DNA of 64,000 bases from Enterobacter mori LMG 25706 (GCF_000211415.1 NZ_GL890774.1:213153-277152); one strand, 5' to 3'. Shown: positions 27,212 to 38,397, counted from the stretch's first letter. Numbers and translations are program-made. The notes: a model not told the origin generated them from the letters alone.

Positions 27212-28597
27212 TTATAAGTCGTCAAAGACATTTAACGCATCTGCGAGTTTTTTCACGCCAAATACCTGCATCCCTTCCGGGATTTTTTTCGGCACGTTGG
27301 CGGCGGGAACGATCGCCCGGCGGAAGCCGTGTTTTGCCGCCTCGGAGATACGCTCCTGACCGCTGGGCACCGGACGGATTTCCCCGGCGAGGCCCACTTC
27401 GCCGAAGACGACCAGATCCTGCGGCAGCGGTCTGTCGCGCAGGCTGGAGACCATTGCCAGCAGCAGCGCCAGGTCTGCGCTGGTCTCAGTAACTTTGACG
27501 CCGCCGACCACGTTCACAAAAACGTCCTGATCCGCCATCTGCAGCCCGCCGTGACGGTGCAGTACCGCCAGTAGGATCGCCAGACGGTTTTGTTCCAGAC
27601 CGACCGCCACGCGCCGCGGGTTGCCCATCATCGACACGTCCACCAGCGCCTGAATTTCGACAAGCAGAGGACGCGTCCCTTCCCACAGCACCATCACCGA
27701 GCTGCCGGAGGTGATCTCATCGCCACGGCTCAGGAAGATGGCCGACGGGTTGCTGACTTCGCGCAGCCCCTGTTCGGTCATGGCAAACACACCCAGTTCG
27801 TTCACCGCCCCAAAGCGGTTTTTATGGCTGCGCAGGGTACGGCAGCGGGCATCCGCGTCTCCGTCGAGCATCACAGAGCAGTCGATACAGTGCTCAAGCA
27901 CCTTCGGCCCGGCCAGCGAGCCGTCTTTGGTCACGTGGCCAACCATCACAATCGCCACGCCGCGCGTTTTGGCAAAGCGCGTCAGGTATGCCGCGGTTTC
28001 ACGTACCTGCGCGACGCTGCCCGGCGAGGACTGAATGTCCGCCATGTGCATCACCTGGATGGAGTCGATCACCATCAGCTTCGGCTGCTCTTCTTCGGCG
28101 ATCATGCAAATCTGCTCGATGCTGGTTTCGGAGAGCATGTTCAGGTTGCCGGTCGGCAGACCCAGGCGGTGCGCGCGCATCGCCACCTGCTGAAGTGACT
28201 CTTCGCCCGTGACGTACAGGGTTTTCATCTGTTCGGCGAGCTTGCAGAGTGTTTGCAGCAGCAGGGTCGATTTACCCGCGCCCGGATTACCGCCAATCAG
28301 GATGGCGCTGCCCGGCACCACGCCGCCGCCGAGCACGCGGTCAAACTCTTTGAACCCGGTGGAGAAGCGCGGCAGCTCTTCGAGGCTGATGTCCGAGAGT
28401 TTTTGCACCTTCGCCACGCCCGCGTTACCAGCATAGCCGCTCAGGCGCTCGTTGCGGGCCACGCTCGGCGAAGCCGCCACACCACGCACTTCGGTGATGG
28501 TGTTCCAGGCATGACAGGCGCTGCACTGCCCCTGCCAGCGCGGATAATCCGCACCACATTCATTACAGACAAATGCGCGTTTTGGAGCTTTCGCCAC
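27212..28597 (-). CDS. radA: DNA repair ATPase RadA/Sms
   Basis: RecA-family ATPase of 461 residues that helps process recombination intermediates by branch migration. N-terminal C4 zinc finger (CNECGADYPRWQGQCSACHAW), Walker A GGNPGAGKST near residue 97, the RadA-specific KNRFG motif in the middle, and a C-terminal Lon-like domain (GGLQMADQDVFVNVVGG onward). Eleven bp separate it from serB. Nothing unusual. Confidence 0.97.
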   Translation of the reverse strand: MAKAPKRAFVCNECGADYPRWQGQCSACHAWNTITEVRGVAASPSVARNERLSGYAGNAGVAKVQKLSDISLEELPRFSTGFKEFDRVLGGGVVPGSAILIGGNPGAGKSTLLLQTLCKLAEQMKTLYVTGEESLQQVAMRAHRLGLPTGNLNMLSETSIEQICMIAEEEQPKLMVIDSIQVMHMADIQSSPGSVAQVRETAAYLTRFAKTRGVAIVMVGHVTKDGSLAGPKVLEHCIDCSVMLDGDADARCRTLRSHKNRFGAVNELGVFAMTEQGLREVSNPSAIFLSRGDEITSGSSVMVLWEGTRPLLVEIQALVDVSMMGNPRRVAVGLEQNRLAILLAVLHRHGGLQMADQDVFVNVVGGVKVTETSADLALLLAMVSSLRDRPLPQDLVVFGEVGLAGEIRPVPSGQERISEAAKHGFRRAIVPAANVPKKIPEGMQVFGVKKLADALNVFDDL

Positions 28598-28608
28598 GGT
28601 TTACCTCG

Positions 28609-29577
28609 TTATTTCTGATTAAGGCTGCCGGAGAGAATGCAGAACACCCCCATCAGGTCAGCGTGACGGATAGTCACTTCCGTCTTTTCATTCACTTTTG
28701 GCTTGGCGTGGTAGGCAATGCCAAGCCCGGCCGCTTTGATCATCGGCAGGTCGTTCGCGCCGTCCCCGATGGCGACGGTCTGGACGACCGGAATTTCATA
28801 TTTTTCCGCCAGACGCGTCAGCGTATTGGCTTTGTACTGGGCATCCACGATATCGCCGATCACCTGGCCGGTCAGCTTGCCGTCCATGATCTCCAGCTCA
28901 TTGGCCACCACGGTGGTCAGGTGCAGTTTTTCCCGCAGATAATCCGCGAAGAAGGTGAAGCCACCAGAGGCGATCGCCACTTTCCAGCCGAGAGACTGCA
29001 GCTTCAGCACCAACTGCGTTAATCCGGGCATCAGCGGCAGCACGTCGCGCACCTGGCGCAGGATGTTAGCGTCGGCCCCTTTCAGGGTTGCCACGCGCTG
29101 GCGCAGGCTGGCGGTGAAATCCAGCTCGCCGCGCATCGCACGTTCGGTGACTTCCGCTACCAGCTCGCCGATGCCCGCCAGCTTCGCAATCTCGTCGATA
29201 CATTCGATCTGGATCGCCGTAGAGTCCATGTCCATGACCAGCAGGCCAGGGGTTTTCAGGTGCGGAATTTTACCGAGCGGCGCGACGTCCAGCCCGGCGT
29301 CATGCGCCAGACGCGTTGCGCGCTGCGTCAGGGAACCCGCAAGGCGGATGACCTGGTAATCTTCCACACACCAGGCGGCGACAATCACCATCGCAGCCCC
29401 CAGTTTGCTTTGGTACTGGGTCAGGCGTTGCTTGTCCAGACCGCGTCCGTACAGCAGCCAGCCGCTACGACCGGCGTGGTAATCCAGAGGCATCACCTCA
29501 TCGCCACTTAAAGAGAGCGGCAATCCTGGCCATAAAGAGACATCCGTTGGCAGGTCGCACCAGGTAATGTTCGGCAT
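28609..29577 (-). CDS. serB: Phosphoserine phosphatase
   Basis: HAD-superfamily phosphatase that completes L-serine synthesis by dephosphorylating O-phosphoserine. 322 residues, K-12 length: an N-terminal ACT-like region, then catalytic motif I LVMDMDSTAIQ near residue 110 (nucleophile and general acid Asp), motif II SGGFTFFAD, and motif III GDGANDLPMIKAAGLG. First gene of serB-radA-nadR and divergent from smp. Confidence 0.97.
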   Translation of the reverse strand: MPNITWCDLPTDVSLWPGLPLSLSGDEVMPLDYHAGRSGWLLYGRGLDKQRLTQYQSKLGAAMVIVAAWCVEDYQVIRLAGSLTQRATRLAHDAGLDVAPLGKIPHLKTPGLLVMDMDSTAIQIECIDEIAKLAGIGELVAEVTERAMRGELDFTASLRQRVATLKGADANILRQVRDVLPLMPGLTQLVLKLQSLGWKVAIASGGFTFFADYLREKLHLTTVVANELEIMDGKLTGQVIGDIVDAQYKANTLTRLAEKYEIPVVQTVAIGDGANDLPMIKAAGLGIAYHAKPKVNEKTEVTIRHADLMGVFCILSGSLNQK

Positions 29578-29694
29578 TAAAGCTCCTGTAAATTCGTTCG
29601 CGCCGGAAGGTTCCAGAGGGAAAATAACGCATGAGGCTACCCTGTAACCATCACTTCTGGCAACATTAAGCCGTAAATTTTCAGCAGGTGGAAT

Positions 29695-30340
29695 ATGGCT
29701 CGCGCAAGAACTGAAATTCCGGCTTCATCGCGCCGTGATTGTCCTGATCTGTCTCGCACTTCTGGTGGCGCTGATGCAAGGGGCATCGTGGTTTAGCCAG
29801 AACCATCAACGGCAACGTAACCCGCAGTTTGACGAGCTGGCCCGCACGCTGGCGCGTCAGGTCACGCTCAACGTTGCCCCCTCAATGCGTACTGAAACGC
29901 CGGACGATAAGCGGATAGGCCAGGTTTTACGTCAGCTCACTGAAAACAGTCGTATTCTGGATGCCGGCGTCTATGATGAGCAAGGCAACCTGATTGCCCG
30001 CGCGGGCGAGCACGTTAATGTGCGCGACAGGCTGGCGCTGGACGGCAAAAAAGCCGGGGGCTATTTTAACCAGCAGATCGTCGAACCCATTCAGGGCAAG
30101 AATGGCCCGCTGGGCTACCTGCGCCTGACGCTCGATACGCATACCCTGCCGACCGAAGCCAAACAGGTCGATAACACCACCAACATTTTGCGTCTGATGC
30201 TGCTGCTCTCGCTGGCCATTGGCGTTGTGCTGGCGCGTACCCTGCTTCAGGGCAAGCGTACCCGCTGGCAGCAGTCACCGTTCCTGCTGACCGCCAGCAA
30301 GTCGGTTCCCGAAGACGAAGAGAGCGAGAAGAAAGAATAG
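29695..30340 (+). pseudogene. smp: Membrane protein Smp/YtjB with start codon out of frame
   Basis: The frame from 29711 (LKFRLHRAVIVLICLALLVAL...) to the stop at 30340 is a clear Smp (YtjB) protein: one N-terminal transmembrane helix, a periplasmic region with YDEQGNLIARAGE, a second helix (ILRLMLLLSLAIGVVLART) and a charged tail ending ESEKKE. The expected start ATGGCTCGC at 29695 is one base out of frame: one extra A at 29709-29710. The span of 646 nt is exactly one more than 214 codons plus stop. In-frame initiation could only occur at a GTG (29735), losing about 13 residues but keeping the first helix, so a shortened protein may still be made. Function unknown in general. Confidence 0.85.
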
Positions 30341-30379
30341 TGATAAAGTAGGCGAATGACTCAGAAAAGGAACTTTGCC

Positions 30380-31396
30380 ATGACGACGTTACGCCTGCTT
30401 ATCTCTGACTCTTACGATCCCTGGTTTAATCTCGCGGTGGAAGAGTGCATCTTCCGCCAGATGCCCGCCACCCAGCGCGTGCTGTTTCTCTGGCGCAATG
30501 CCGATACGGTAGTTATTGGCCGGGCGCAAAACCCGTGGAAAGAGTGCAATACGCGGCGTATGGAAGAGGACAATGTCCGCCTGGCGCGCCGCAGCAGCGG
30601 CGGCGGCGCGGTGTTTCACGATCTCGGCAACACCTGCTTCACCTTTATGGCGGGTAAACCGGAGTACGACAAAACCATCTCTACCTCGATTGTGCTCAAC
30701 GCGCTGAATTCACTCGGCGTGACGGCGGAAGCGTCCGGGCGTAACGATCTGGTGGTGAAAACCCCCGAGGGCGACCGGAAGGTCTCCGGCTCCGCCTACC
30801 GCGAAACGATGGATCGCGGCTTCCACCACGGCACCCTGTTGCTGAACGCTGACCTGAGCCGTCTGGCGAACTACCTGAATCCTGATAAGAAAAAGCTCCA
30901 GGCTAAAGGGATTACCTCCGTGCGTGGGCGCGTAGCGAATCTGGTAGAACTGTTGCCGGGGATTACGCACGAGCAGATTTGCGATGCGATCCGCGAGGCG
31001 TTCTTTGCGCACTACGGCGAGCGCGTGGAAGCGGAGGTAATCTCTCCAGATAAAACCCCGGACCTGCCCAACTTTGCTGAAACCTTCGCACGCCAGAGCA
31101 GCTGGGAGTGGAACTTCGGCCAGGCGCCTGCGTTTTCCCATCTGCTGGACGAGCGTTTTACCTGGGGCGGCGTGGAGCTGCATTTTGACGTCGAGAAAGG
31201 CCATATCACCCGCACGCAGGTGTTTACGGATAGCCTGAACCCGGCACCGCTGGAAGCACTCGCGGCTCGTTTACAGGGCTGTTTGTACCGGGCGGATATG
31301 CTGCAGCAGGAATGCGACGCGTTGATTGGGGATTTTCCGGAGCAGGAAAATGAGCTGCGGGAGCTATCGGCGTGGATTGCACAGGCCGTACGCTAA
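30380..31396 (+). CDS. lplA: Lipoate-protein ligase A
   Basis: Activates free lipoate (or octanoate) with ATP and attaches it to lipoyl domains of 2-oxoacid dehydrogenases and GcvH; the scavenging route, in the cytosol. 338 residues: N-terminal catalytic domain with [15 protein letters not shown] (lipoate-AMP binding) near residue 70 and the lysine in SGSAYRET, then a small accessory C-terminal domain. The ATG at 30380, with AAGGAA upstream, gives the K-12 N-terminus ([15 protein letters not shown]); eight codons upstream are dropped. It follows smp by 39 bp, as in K-12. Confidence 0.96.
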   Translation: MTTLRLLISDSYDPWFNLAVEECIFRQMPATQRVLFLWRNADTVVIGRAQNPWKECNTRRMEEDNVRLARRSSGGGAVFHDLGNTCFTFMAGKPEYDKTISTSIVLNALNSLGVTAEASGRNDLVVKTPEGDRKVSGSAYRETMDRGFHHGTLLLNADLSRLANYLNPDKKKLQAKGITSVRGRVANLVELLPGITHEQICDAIREAFFAHYGERVEAEVISPDKTPDLPNFAETFARQSSWEWNFGQAPAFSHLLDERFTWGGVELHFDVEKGHITRTQVFTDSLNPAPLEALAARLQGCLYRADMLQQECDALIGDFPEQENELRELSAWIAQAVR

Positions 31397-31406
31397 GTGC
31401 GGTTTG

Positions 31407-31446
31407 CTGCCCTCACCCCGGCCCTCTCCCACAGGGAGAGGGAGGG
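31407..31446 (-). repeat. GC-rich hairpin repeat, copy C (reverse)
   Basis: GCCCTCACCCCGGCCCTCTC then CCACAGGGAGAGGGAGGG. Lies between convergent lplA and deoD, probably ending both transcripts. Inverse of copy D on the far side of deoD. Confidence 0.88.
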
Positions 31447-31457
31447 AAGAGACAGAA

Positions 31458-32180
31458 TTACTCTTTATCGCCCAGCAGAACAGATTCCAGCGCGATTTTG
31501 ATCATGTCGTTGAAGGTAGTCTGACGCTCGGCAGCGGTGGTCTGCTCGTGGGTACGGATGTGGTCAGACACGGTGCAGATGGTCAGCGCTTTCGCGCCAA
31601 ACTCAGCCGCCACGCCGTAGATACCCGCCGCTTCCATTTCCACGCCCAGAATGCCGTATTTCTCCATCACGTCGAACATCTCGCCGCCGTCCGGTGCATA
31701 GAACAGGTCAGCAGAGAAGATGTTACCCACGCGCGCCTCAACGCCCAGCGCTTTCGCCGCGTCAACCGCGTCACGCACCATGCCGAAGTCTGCAATTGCA
31801 GCGAAGTCATGATCTTTGAAACGCATACGGTTAACTTTGGAATCGGTGCAGGCACCCATACCGATAACGATATCGCGCAGCTTAACGTCCATGCGCACCG
31901 CGCCGCAGGAGCCCACGCGGATGATTTTCTTCACGCCGAAATCGGTGATCAGCTCTTTGGTGTAGATAGAGCAGGATGGGATACCCATACCGTGGCCCAT
32001 GACGGAGATTTTGCGGCCCTTATAGGTACCGGTGAAGCCCAGCATGCCGCGAACGTTGTTCACTTCACGCACGTCTTCCAGGAAGGTTTCTGCAATGTGC
32101 TTCGCGCGCAGCGGGTCGCCCGGCATCAATACGACGTCAGCGAAATCACCCATTTCTGCATTAATGTGAGGAGTTGCCAT
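31458..32180 (-). CDS. deoD: Purine nucleoside phosphorylase DeoD
   Basis: Hexameric PNP that phosphorolyses purine (deoxy)ribonucleosides to base and (deoxy)ribose-1-phosphate. 240 residues, one more than K-12 because of an extra Gly in [16 protein letters not shown]. Start motif [27 protein letters not shown]; catalytic Asp in [12 protein letters not shown]. The start at 32180 is fixed by the family N-terminus; 21 in-frame upstream codons arise from repeat copy D. Last gene of deoCABD, but separated from deoB by 83 bp that hold the repeat, so it is flanked by inverted repeats. Confidence 0.96.
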   Translation of the reverse strand: MATPHINAEMGDFADVVLMPGDPLRAKHIAETFLEDVREVNNVRGMLGFTGTYKGRKISVMGHGMGIPSCSIYTKELITDFGVKKIIRVGSCGAVRMDVKLRDIVIGMGACTDSKVNRMRFKDHDFAAIADFGMVRDAVDAAKALGVEARVGNIFSADLFYAPDGGEMFDVMEKYGILGVEMEAAGIYGVAAEFGAKALTICTVSDHIRTHEQTTAAERQTTFNDMIKIALESVLLGDKE

Positions 32181-32205
32181 CTTCAGTTCCTTTTCATTGT
32201 AAATT

Positions 32206-32244
32206 CTCCCTCTCCCTGTGGGAGAGGGTTGGGGTGAGGGCATC
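32206..32244 (+). repeat. GC-rich hairpin repeat, copy D (forward), inside the deo operon
   Basis: CTCCCTCTCCCTGTGGGAGA followed by GGGTTGGGGTGAGGGCATC. Lies between deoB and deoD, both on the minus strand, so its hairpin will appear in the deo mRNA and may act as a processing or attenuation point before deoD. Confidence 0.88.
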
Positions 32245-32263
32245 AGACCGCACCCAACATGAT

Positions 32264-33529
<1,266 letters not shown>

Positions 33530-33540
33530 TCAGTATACAG

Positions 33541-34863
33541 TTATTCAGTGATGCGGCGATAGACAGTCGGTGTGGTTTCCGGTGCTTTATCGTCAAGCGT
33601 AATTGCCGCTTTCACCGCTTTTGCCGCATCCTGCCAGCTGGCTTCGTCTTTCGCGTGGATCACCGCCAGCGGACGTTGACCGTCAACGCTGTCGCCCAGA
33701 CGCGCCATATCGGTAAAGCCGACGCTGTAATCAATGGTGTCCGATGCCTGACGGCGTCCGCCGCCCATCGAGACCACCGCCATGCCGAGCGCGCGGGTGT
33801 CCATTGCGGAAACGAAACCTTCGGTATCTGCGTAAACGGCTTTGCTGAGCATCGCGGTTGGCAGGTATTTCGCGTAGTTTTCGACGAAATCGGTCGGGCC
33901 TTTCTGCGCCGCAACCATGCGGCCAAAGATCTCCGCCGCTTTGCCGTTGTCCAGCACCGCCTGCAGCTTCGCGCGCGCTTCCGCATCGTCTTTGGCGAGC
34001 TTGCCGGAAATCAGCATCTCCACGCACAGCGCCATGGTGACGTCGAACAGACGCGGGTTACGGTATTCACCTGTGAGGAACTGTACCGCTTCACGCACTT
34101 CAACCGCGTTACCGGCGCTGGAGGCCAGCACCTGGTTCATATCGGTGAGCAGCGCGGTGGTGCGCACGCCTGCGCCGTTGGAGACGCCAACGATCGCTTC
34201 GGCAAGCGCAGCAGAAAGCTCATAGGTCGGCATAAACGCGCCGCTGCCCACTTTTACGTCCATCACCAGCGCGTCCAGCCCTTCAGCCAGTTTCTTCGCC
34301 AGGATAGAGGCAGTGATCAGCGGGATGGAGTCAACGGTCGCGGTAATATCACGCGTCGCGTAGAAACGCTTGTCTGCCGGAGCAAGAGAGCTGGTCTGGC
34401 CGATAATCGCCACACCAACGTCTTTAATAATGTCGCGGAAGCGGCCGTCATCCGGGAAGATATCGAAGCCCGGAATAGCTTCCAGTTTGTCGAGCGTACC
34501 GCCGGTATGACCCAGGCCACGCCCGGAGATCATCGGGATGTAACCGCCGCAGGCTGCCACCATTGGGCCGAGCATCAGGGAGGTTACGTCGCCCACGCCG
34601 CCGGTGGAGTGTTTATCCACAATCGGGCCGTTGAGGTTGAGGCTTTTCCAGTCCAGAACGGTTCCTGAATCTCGCATCGCCATGGTCAGCGACACGCGCT
34701 CAGGCATCGACATATCGTGGAAGAAAATGGTCATCGCCAGAGCCGCAATCTGCCCTTCAGAGACGGTGTTATCACGAATGCCGTTGATAAAGAAGCGGAT
34801 CTCTTCGTCGCTTAATACATGACCATCACGTTTTTTACGAATAATTTCTTGTGCGAGAAACAC
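33541..34863 (-). CDS. deoA: Thymidine phosphorylase DeoA
   Basis: Phosphorolyses thymidine and deoxyuridine to base and deoxyribose-1-phosphate. 440 residues. The start is a GTG at 34863 preceded by GGAGG with ideal spacing, giving (M)[13 protein letters not shown] as in K-12; an ATG four codons upstream lies within the Shine-Dalgarno region itself and is rejected. Signature [20 protein letters not shown] near residue 115; phosphate-binding KHSTGGVGD. Follows deoC with a BIME in between. Confidence 0.97.
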   Translation of the reverse strand: MFLAQEIIRKKRDGHVLSDEEIRFFINGIRDNTVSEGQIAALAMTIFFHDMSMPERVSLTMAMRDSGTVLDWKSLNLNGPIVDKHSTGGVGDVTSLMLGPMVAACGGYIPMISGRGLGHTGGTLDKLEAIPGFDIFPDDGRFRDIIKDVGVAIIGQTSSLAPADKRFYATRDITATVDSIPLITASILAKKLAEGLDALVMDVKVGSGAFMPTYELSAALAEAIVGVSNGAGVRTTALLTDMNQVLASSAGNAVEVREAVQFLTGEYRNPRLFDVTMALCVEMLISGKLAKDDAEARAKLQAVLDNGKAAEIFGRMVAAQKGPTDFVENYAKYLPTAMLSKAVYADTEGFVSAMDTRALGMAVVSMGGGRRQASDTIDYSVGFTDMARLGDSVDGQRPLAVIHAKDEASWQDAAKAVKAAITLDDKAPETTPTVYRRITE

Positions 34864-34894
34864 GGTAACCTCCATGCGGAATCGGGGGAGTTGT

Positions 34895-34962
34895 GGCGGG
34901 TGGCGCTACGCTTACCCGCCCTACGATCCTGTAGGCCGGATAAGCGAAGCGTCATCCGGCAT
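34895..34962. repeat. BIME between deoC and deoA
   Basis: Two opposed REP units (GGCGGGTGGCGCTACGCTTA and GTAGGCCGGATAAGCGAAGC) in the 109-bp gap inside the operon. Such intra-operon repeats commonly protect the upstream cistron's mRNA from 3' decay. Confidence 0.85.
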
Positions 34963-34972
34963 TGTCTGGCAA

Positions 34973-35752
34973 TCAGTAGCTGCTTGCGCTCTTACCGTCG
35001 CCGTGACCCAGCGCTTTCAGCAGGCTGGCCAGCAGGCTGGATGCGCCGAAGCGGTAGTGACGGGAATCGGCCCAGTCGGAGCCGAACAGCTCGTCGGCAA
35101 TCGCCAGGAACTGCTGCGCGTCTTCAGCGGTACGCACGCCGCCCGCAGGTTTGAAACCAACGGTTTTGGACACGCCCATATCACGGATCACTTCCATCAT
35201 GATGCGCGCGCTTTCCGGGGTGGCGTTAACCGGCACTTTACCCGTTGAGGTTTTGATGAAATCCGCACCGGCTTTAATGGAAATTTCAGACGCTTTACGA
35301 ATAAGCGCCTCTTCTTTCAGCTCGCCGGTTTCGATGATGACTTTAAGCCAAACGTCTGCCGCCGCACACGCGTCTTTACAGGCTTTCACCAGGTCAAAAC
35401 CGACCTGCTCGTTGCCCGCGATCAGCGCGCGGTACGGGAACACCACGTCCACTTCGTCTGCACCGTAGGCAATCGCCGCGCGGGTTTCTGCCAGCGCAAT
35501 CTCGATATCATCGTTGCCATGCGGGAAGTTAGTTACGGTTGCAATGCGCACGTCCGGCGTGCCCTGCTCTTTCAGAGTCTTACGGGCAATCGGGATAAAG
35601 CGCGGGTAGATACAGATGGCTGCGGTGTTACCCACCGGCGTTTTCGCCTGATGGCACAGGGCGATGACTTTTTCATTGGTGTCGTCATCGTTCAGGGTGG
35701 TCAGGTCCATCAGTTTCAACGCGCGCAGGCTGCTTGCAGTTAAATCGGTCAT
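34973..35752 (-). CDS. deoC: Deoxyribose-phosphate aldolase DeoC
   Basis: Class I aldolase of 259 residues splitting deoxyribose-5-P to acetaldehyde and glyceraldehyde-3-P, the exit of the pathway to glycolysis. Schiff-base lysine in [12 protein letters not shown] (about residue 167) and the second lysine in [12 protein letters not shown] (about 201). The start at 35752 matches K-12 length and N-terminus [20 protein letters not shown]; a 41-codon in-frame extension runs back over the promoter and is rejected. First gene of the operon. Confidence 0.97.
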   Translation of the reverse strand: MTDLTASSLRALKLMDLTTLNDDDTNEKVIALCHQAKTPVGNTAAICIYPRFIPIARKTLKEQGTPDVRIATVTNFPHGNDDIEIALAETRAAIAYGADEVDVVFPYRALIAGNEQVGFDLVKACKDACAAADVWLKVIIETGELKEEALIRKASEISIKAGADFIKTSTGKVPVNATPESARIMMEVIRDMGVSKTVGFKPAGGVRTAEDAQQFLAIADELFGSDWADSRHYRFGASSLLASLLKALGHGDGKSASSY

Positions 35753-35797
35753 AACATTCTCCAACGGCAGTGCCGTATAAATTTTACCTTGCGGGTC

Positions 35798-35848
35798 TGT
35801 GAGTATTCTAACATTCACCCGCATCCACACTTCGACATTCATCACAGT
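35798..35848 (-). promoter_or_regulatory. deoP2 promoter region with DeoR operator O2
   Basis: TGTGAGTATTCTAACA (35798-35813) matches the DeoR palindrome TGTTAGAATTCTAACA at 14 of 16 positions and on the minus strand covers the -10 TAGAAT. Directly upstream (to 35848) the minus strand has TGTGATGAATGTCGAAGTGT, closely resembling the CRP/CytR region of E. coli deoP2. Regulation by DeoR, CytR and CRP is therefore expected. Confidence 0.8.
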
Positions 35849-36014
35849 TAATGAAAACTGCGTACAAATTTGCATTACTGTAATGAGATCTTCTTCAAAC
35901 TTTATCGCGCTAACTGCTGACTAAAGCAGCGATACCCCCTGTCGGATCAAAAGCCCCAACAGGCTGGCTTTCTACAATCTGTTCATCATCCGCAGAATAC
36001 TAAAGGAAGCGCAC

Positions 36015-37562
36015 ATGCCCCACTCCAGCCTCGACGCCCTGCAACAACGTTGCCAGCACATTGTGACAAGCCCGGTGTTAACGCCTGAGCAAAAACGTCA
36101 TTTTCTGGCGCTGGAAGCGGAAAACGATCTGCCCTATCCCGCCCTGCCGCAGGCGGCACGCGCCGCGCTGGACGAGGGTTTTATCTGCGACATGTTCGAA
36201 GGCCATGCGCCTTACAAACCGCGCTACGTTCTGCCGGATTATGAAAAATTCCTGGCTAACGGTTCAGAATGGCTGGAGCTGGAAGGGGCGAAAGACTTTG
36301 ATGACGCCCTCTCGCTGTTAACCATCCTTTATCACCATGTTCCGTCCGTCACATCGATGCCCGTCTATCTGGGCCAGCTGGATGCAATACTGAACCCTTA
36401 TGTTAGAATTCTAACACAAGAAGAGATCGATAGCCGAATAAAACGTTTCTGGCGCTATCTCGACAGAACCCTGCCGGATGCCTTTATGCACGCCAATATC
36501 GGCCCGGCAGATACGCCCGTCACACGCGCCATTTTGCGCGCTGATGCAGAACTGAAGCAGGTTTCGCCGAATCTGACCTTTATCTACGATCCAGATATCA
36601 CCCCGGACGATTTGCTGCTTGAGGTGGCGAAAAACATATGTGAATGCAGTAAACCGCATGTTTCCAATGGTCCGGTGAATGATAAAATTTTCACAAAAGG
36701 TCGCTATGGCGTGGTGAGTTGTTACAACTCTCTGCCGCTTGCAGGCGGTGGCAGCACCCTTGTACGCCTTAACCTTAAGGCCATTGCCGAATACAGCGCT
36801 TCTGCCGAAGACTTCTTTACCCGCACGCTCCCGCACTACTGCCAGCAGCAAATCGCCATCATCGATACGCGCTGCGATTTCCTGTATGCGCAATCTGGCT
36901 TCTTTGAGAATAGCTTCCTGGTGAAAGAGGGGCTGATTGACGCCGATCGGTTTGTGCCGATGTTTGGCATGTACGGTCTGGCGGAAGCGGTGAACGTGCT
37001 CTGCGAGAAGGAAGGCATCGAGGGGCGTTACGGTAAAGACGAACAGGCTAACGCGCTGGGGTATCGCATCAGTGAGCAGCTCGCGGCATTCGTTGAAAAC
37101 ACGCCGGTGAAGCACGGCTGGAAGCATCGCGCGATGCTGCATGCGCAGTCGGGGATCAGTTCGGACTCGGGCACCACGCCGGGCGCGCGTCTGCCTTACG
37201 GCGACGAGCCGGATCCTATCAGCCATCTGCTGGCCGTTGCGCCGCATCACAAACACTATCACGCCGGGATCAGCGATATTCTCACTCTGGAGGAGACGGT
37301 CAAACGCAATCCTCAGGCAGTGGTTCAGCTTTGTTTGGGCGCGTTCAGGGCCGGTATGCGTGAATTCACCGCTAACGTGGCGGGTAACGATCTGGTGCGC
37401 GTCACTGGCTATATGGTGCGATTATCGGATCTGAAGAAATACCGGGAAGCGGGTTCGAGAACCAACACTACGTGGCTGGGGGAAGAAGCCGCACGCAATA
37501 CCCGCATTCTGGAACGTCAGCCGCGCGTGATAAGCCATGAACAGCAGATGCGCTTTAGTTAG
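36015..37562 (+). CDS. yjjI: Glycyl radical enzyme family protein YjjI
   Basis: A 515-residue protein (DUF3029) of the glycyl-radical superfamily. Near the C-terminus [17 protein letters not shown] is the glycyl-radical loop (RV[ST]GY, radical on Gly); a candidate catalytic cysteine is in [17 protein letters not shown] near residue 240. It is followed, with a 26-bp overlap, by its dedicated radical-SAM activase yjjW, so the pair forms an anaerobic enzyme plus activator. Substrate unknown. The divergent position against deoC and the DeoR operators within its 5' half suggest a link to nucleoside or deoxyribose metabolism; that is inference. Start preceded by AAGGAAG. Confidence 0.92.
   Translation: MPHSSLDALQQRCQHIVTSPVLTPEQKRHFLALEAENDLPYPALPQAARAALDEGFICDMFEGHAPYKPRYVLPDYEKFLANGSEWLELEGAKDFDDALSLLTILYHHVPSVTSMPVYLGQLDAILNPYVRILTQEEIDSRIKRFWRYLDRTLPDAFMHANIGPADTPVTRAILRADAELKQVSPNLTFIYDPDITPDDLLLEVAKNICECSKPHVSNGPVNDKIFTKGRYGVVSCYNSLPLAGGGSTLVRLNLKAIAEYSASAEDFFTRTLPHYCQQQIAIIDTRCDFLYAQSGFFENSFLVKEGLIDADRFVPMFGMYGLAEAVNVLCEKEGIEGRYGKDEQANALGYRISEQLAAFVENTPVKHGWKHRAMLHAQSGISSDSGTTPGARLPYGDEPDPISHLLAVAPHHKHYHAGISDILTLEETVKRNPQAVVQLCLGAFRAGMREFTANVAGNDLVRVTGYMVRLSDLKKYREAGSRTNTTWLGEEAARNTRILERQPRVISHEQQMRFS
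36402..36417 (-). promoter_or_regulatory. deoP1 / DeoR operator O1 inside yjjI
   Basis: TGTTAGAATTCTAACA is a perfect 16-bp palindrome, the exact DeoR operator. It starts 604 bp from the deoP2 operator, close to the 599-bp O1-O2 spacing known in E. coli, and lies within the coding part of yjjI. Its TAGAAT can serve as the -10 of deoP1. Confidence 0.9.
36680..36695 (-). promoter_or_regulatory. Weak DeoR operator-like site (OE position) inside yjjI
   Basis: TGATAAAATTTTCACA matches the DeoR palindrome at 12 of 16 positions and starts 278 bp beyond O1. E. coli has a third operator (OE) about 279 bp upstream of O1, as I recall, so position supports a weak match. Confidence 0.55.
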
Positions 37563-38397
37563 TCAGGTCATTCCTTTTTCCTGCGTGGACGGGCCGGGCA
37601 GCCGCCTGGCGCTGTTTCTGCAGGGCTGTAACCTGCGCTGCAAAACCTGCCATAACCCGTGGACGATCGGTCGCTGCAACGACTGCGGCGACTGCGTGCC
37701 CCACTGCCCGCACGATGCGCTGACCATTCAGGCCGGGCGCGTCTGGTGGCAGGAGAGTGACTGCCACCAGTGTGATATCTGCCTTCACCTGTGCCAGCAG
37801 CAGGCAACGCCCATGGCACACCGCTTCAGCGTAGAAGAGATCCTCACCCGGGTCCGCAAATCCGCCCCCTTTACCCAAGCGACCACCGTGAGCGGCGGTG
37901 AAGCCACAACGCAACTGCCGTTTTTGATTGCCCTGTTCACCGCGATCAAAGCCGATCCCGCCTTGCAACACCTGACCTGCCTGGTCGACAGCAACGGTCT
38001 GTTAAGCGAAACTGGCTGGCAAAAGCTGCTGCCGGTACTGGATGGCGCGATGCTGGATCTCAAGGCGTGGGGGAACGAGCATCACCGCTTCCTGACCGGG
38101 CGCGAAAACCTGCAGATTAAGCAGAGCATCCGCTGGCTGGCAGATCGCCACCGTTTGACGGAACTCCGCTTATTGGTCATCCCAGAGCAATGTGATTATC
38201 TGGAACATCTCAAACCGCTGACGACATTTATTCACGGGCTTGGAAACATTCCTGTGCGAATCAACGCATTTCACGCGCACGGCGTTTATGGTGAGGCGGC
38301 CTCATGGCGTAGCGCGACGCCAGACGACGTGGAACCGCTGGCTGTGGCGCTGGAAGAAAAGCGGATCGCCGTGATCCGCCCGTCGCTCTATCTATAG
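37537..38397 (+). CDS. yjjW: Radical SAM activating enzyme YjjW
   Basis: Glycyl-radical activase of 286 residues. The SAM-cluster motif CNLRCKTC (CX3CX2C) lies near residue 30 after [17 protein letters not shown]; then a ferredoxin-like insert with two 4Fe-4S sets ([14 protein letters not shown] and [13 protein letters not shown]), as in PflA-type activases with clostridial-type inserts; then [10 protein letters not shown], the SAM-binding GGE motif. It installs the glycyl radical on YjjI using SAM and an electron, anaerobically. It overlaps the end of yjjI by 26 bp and ends six bases past the convergent yjjV stop. Confidence 0.94.
   Translation: MNSRCALVSQVIPFSCVDGPGSRLALFLQGCNLRCKTCHNPWTIGRCNDCGDCVPHCPHDALTIQAGRVWWQESDCHQCDICLHLCQQQATPMAHRFSVEEILTRVRKSAPFTQATTVSGGEATTQLPFLIALFTAIKADPALQHLTCLVDSNGLLSETGWQKLLPVLDGAMLDLKAWGNEHHRFLTGRENLQIKQSIRWLADRHRLTELRLLVIPEQCDYLEHLKPLTTFIHGLGNIPVRINAFHAHGVYGEAASWRSATPDDVEPLAVALEEKRIAVIRPSLYL

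Noticed and set aside
35753-35875. 41-codon N-terminal extension of deoC
   Set aside because: It reads through the deoP2 promoter and DeoR operator; the family start at 35752 gives the exact K-12 length.
36411-37262. 283-codon open frame antisense to yjjI
   Set aside because: Shadow frame; yjjI carries a clear glycyl-radical motif and a coupled activase.
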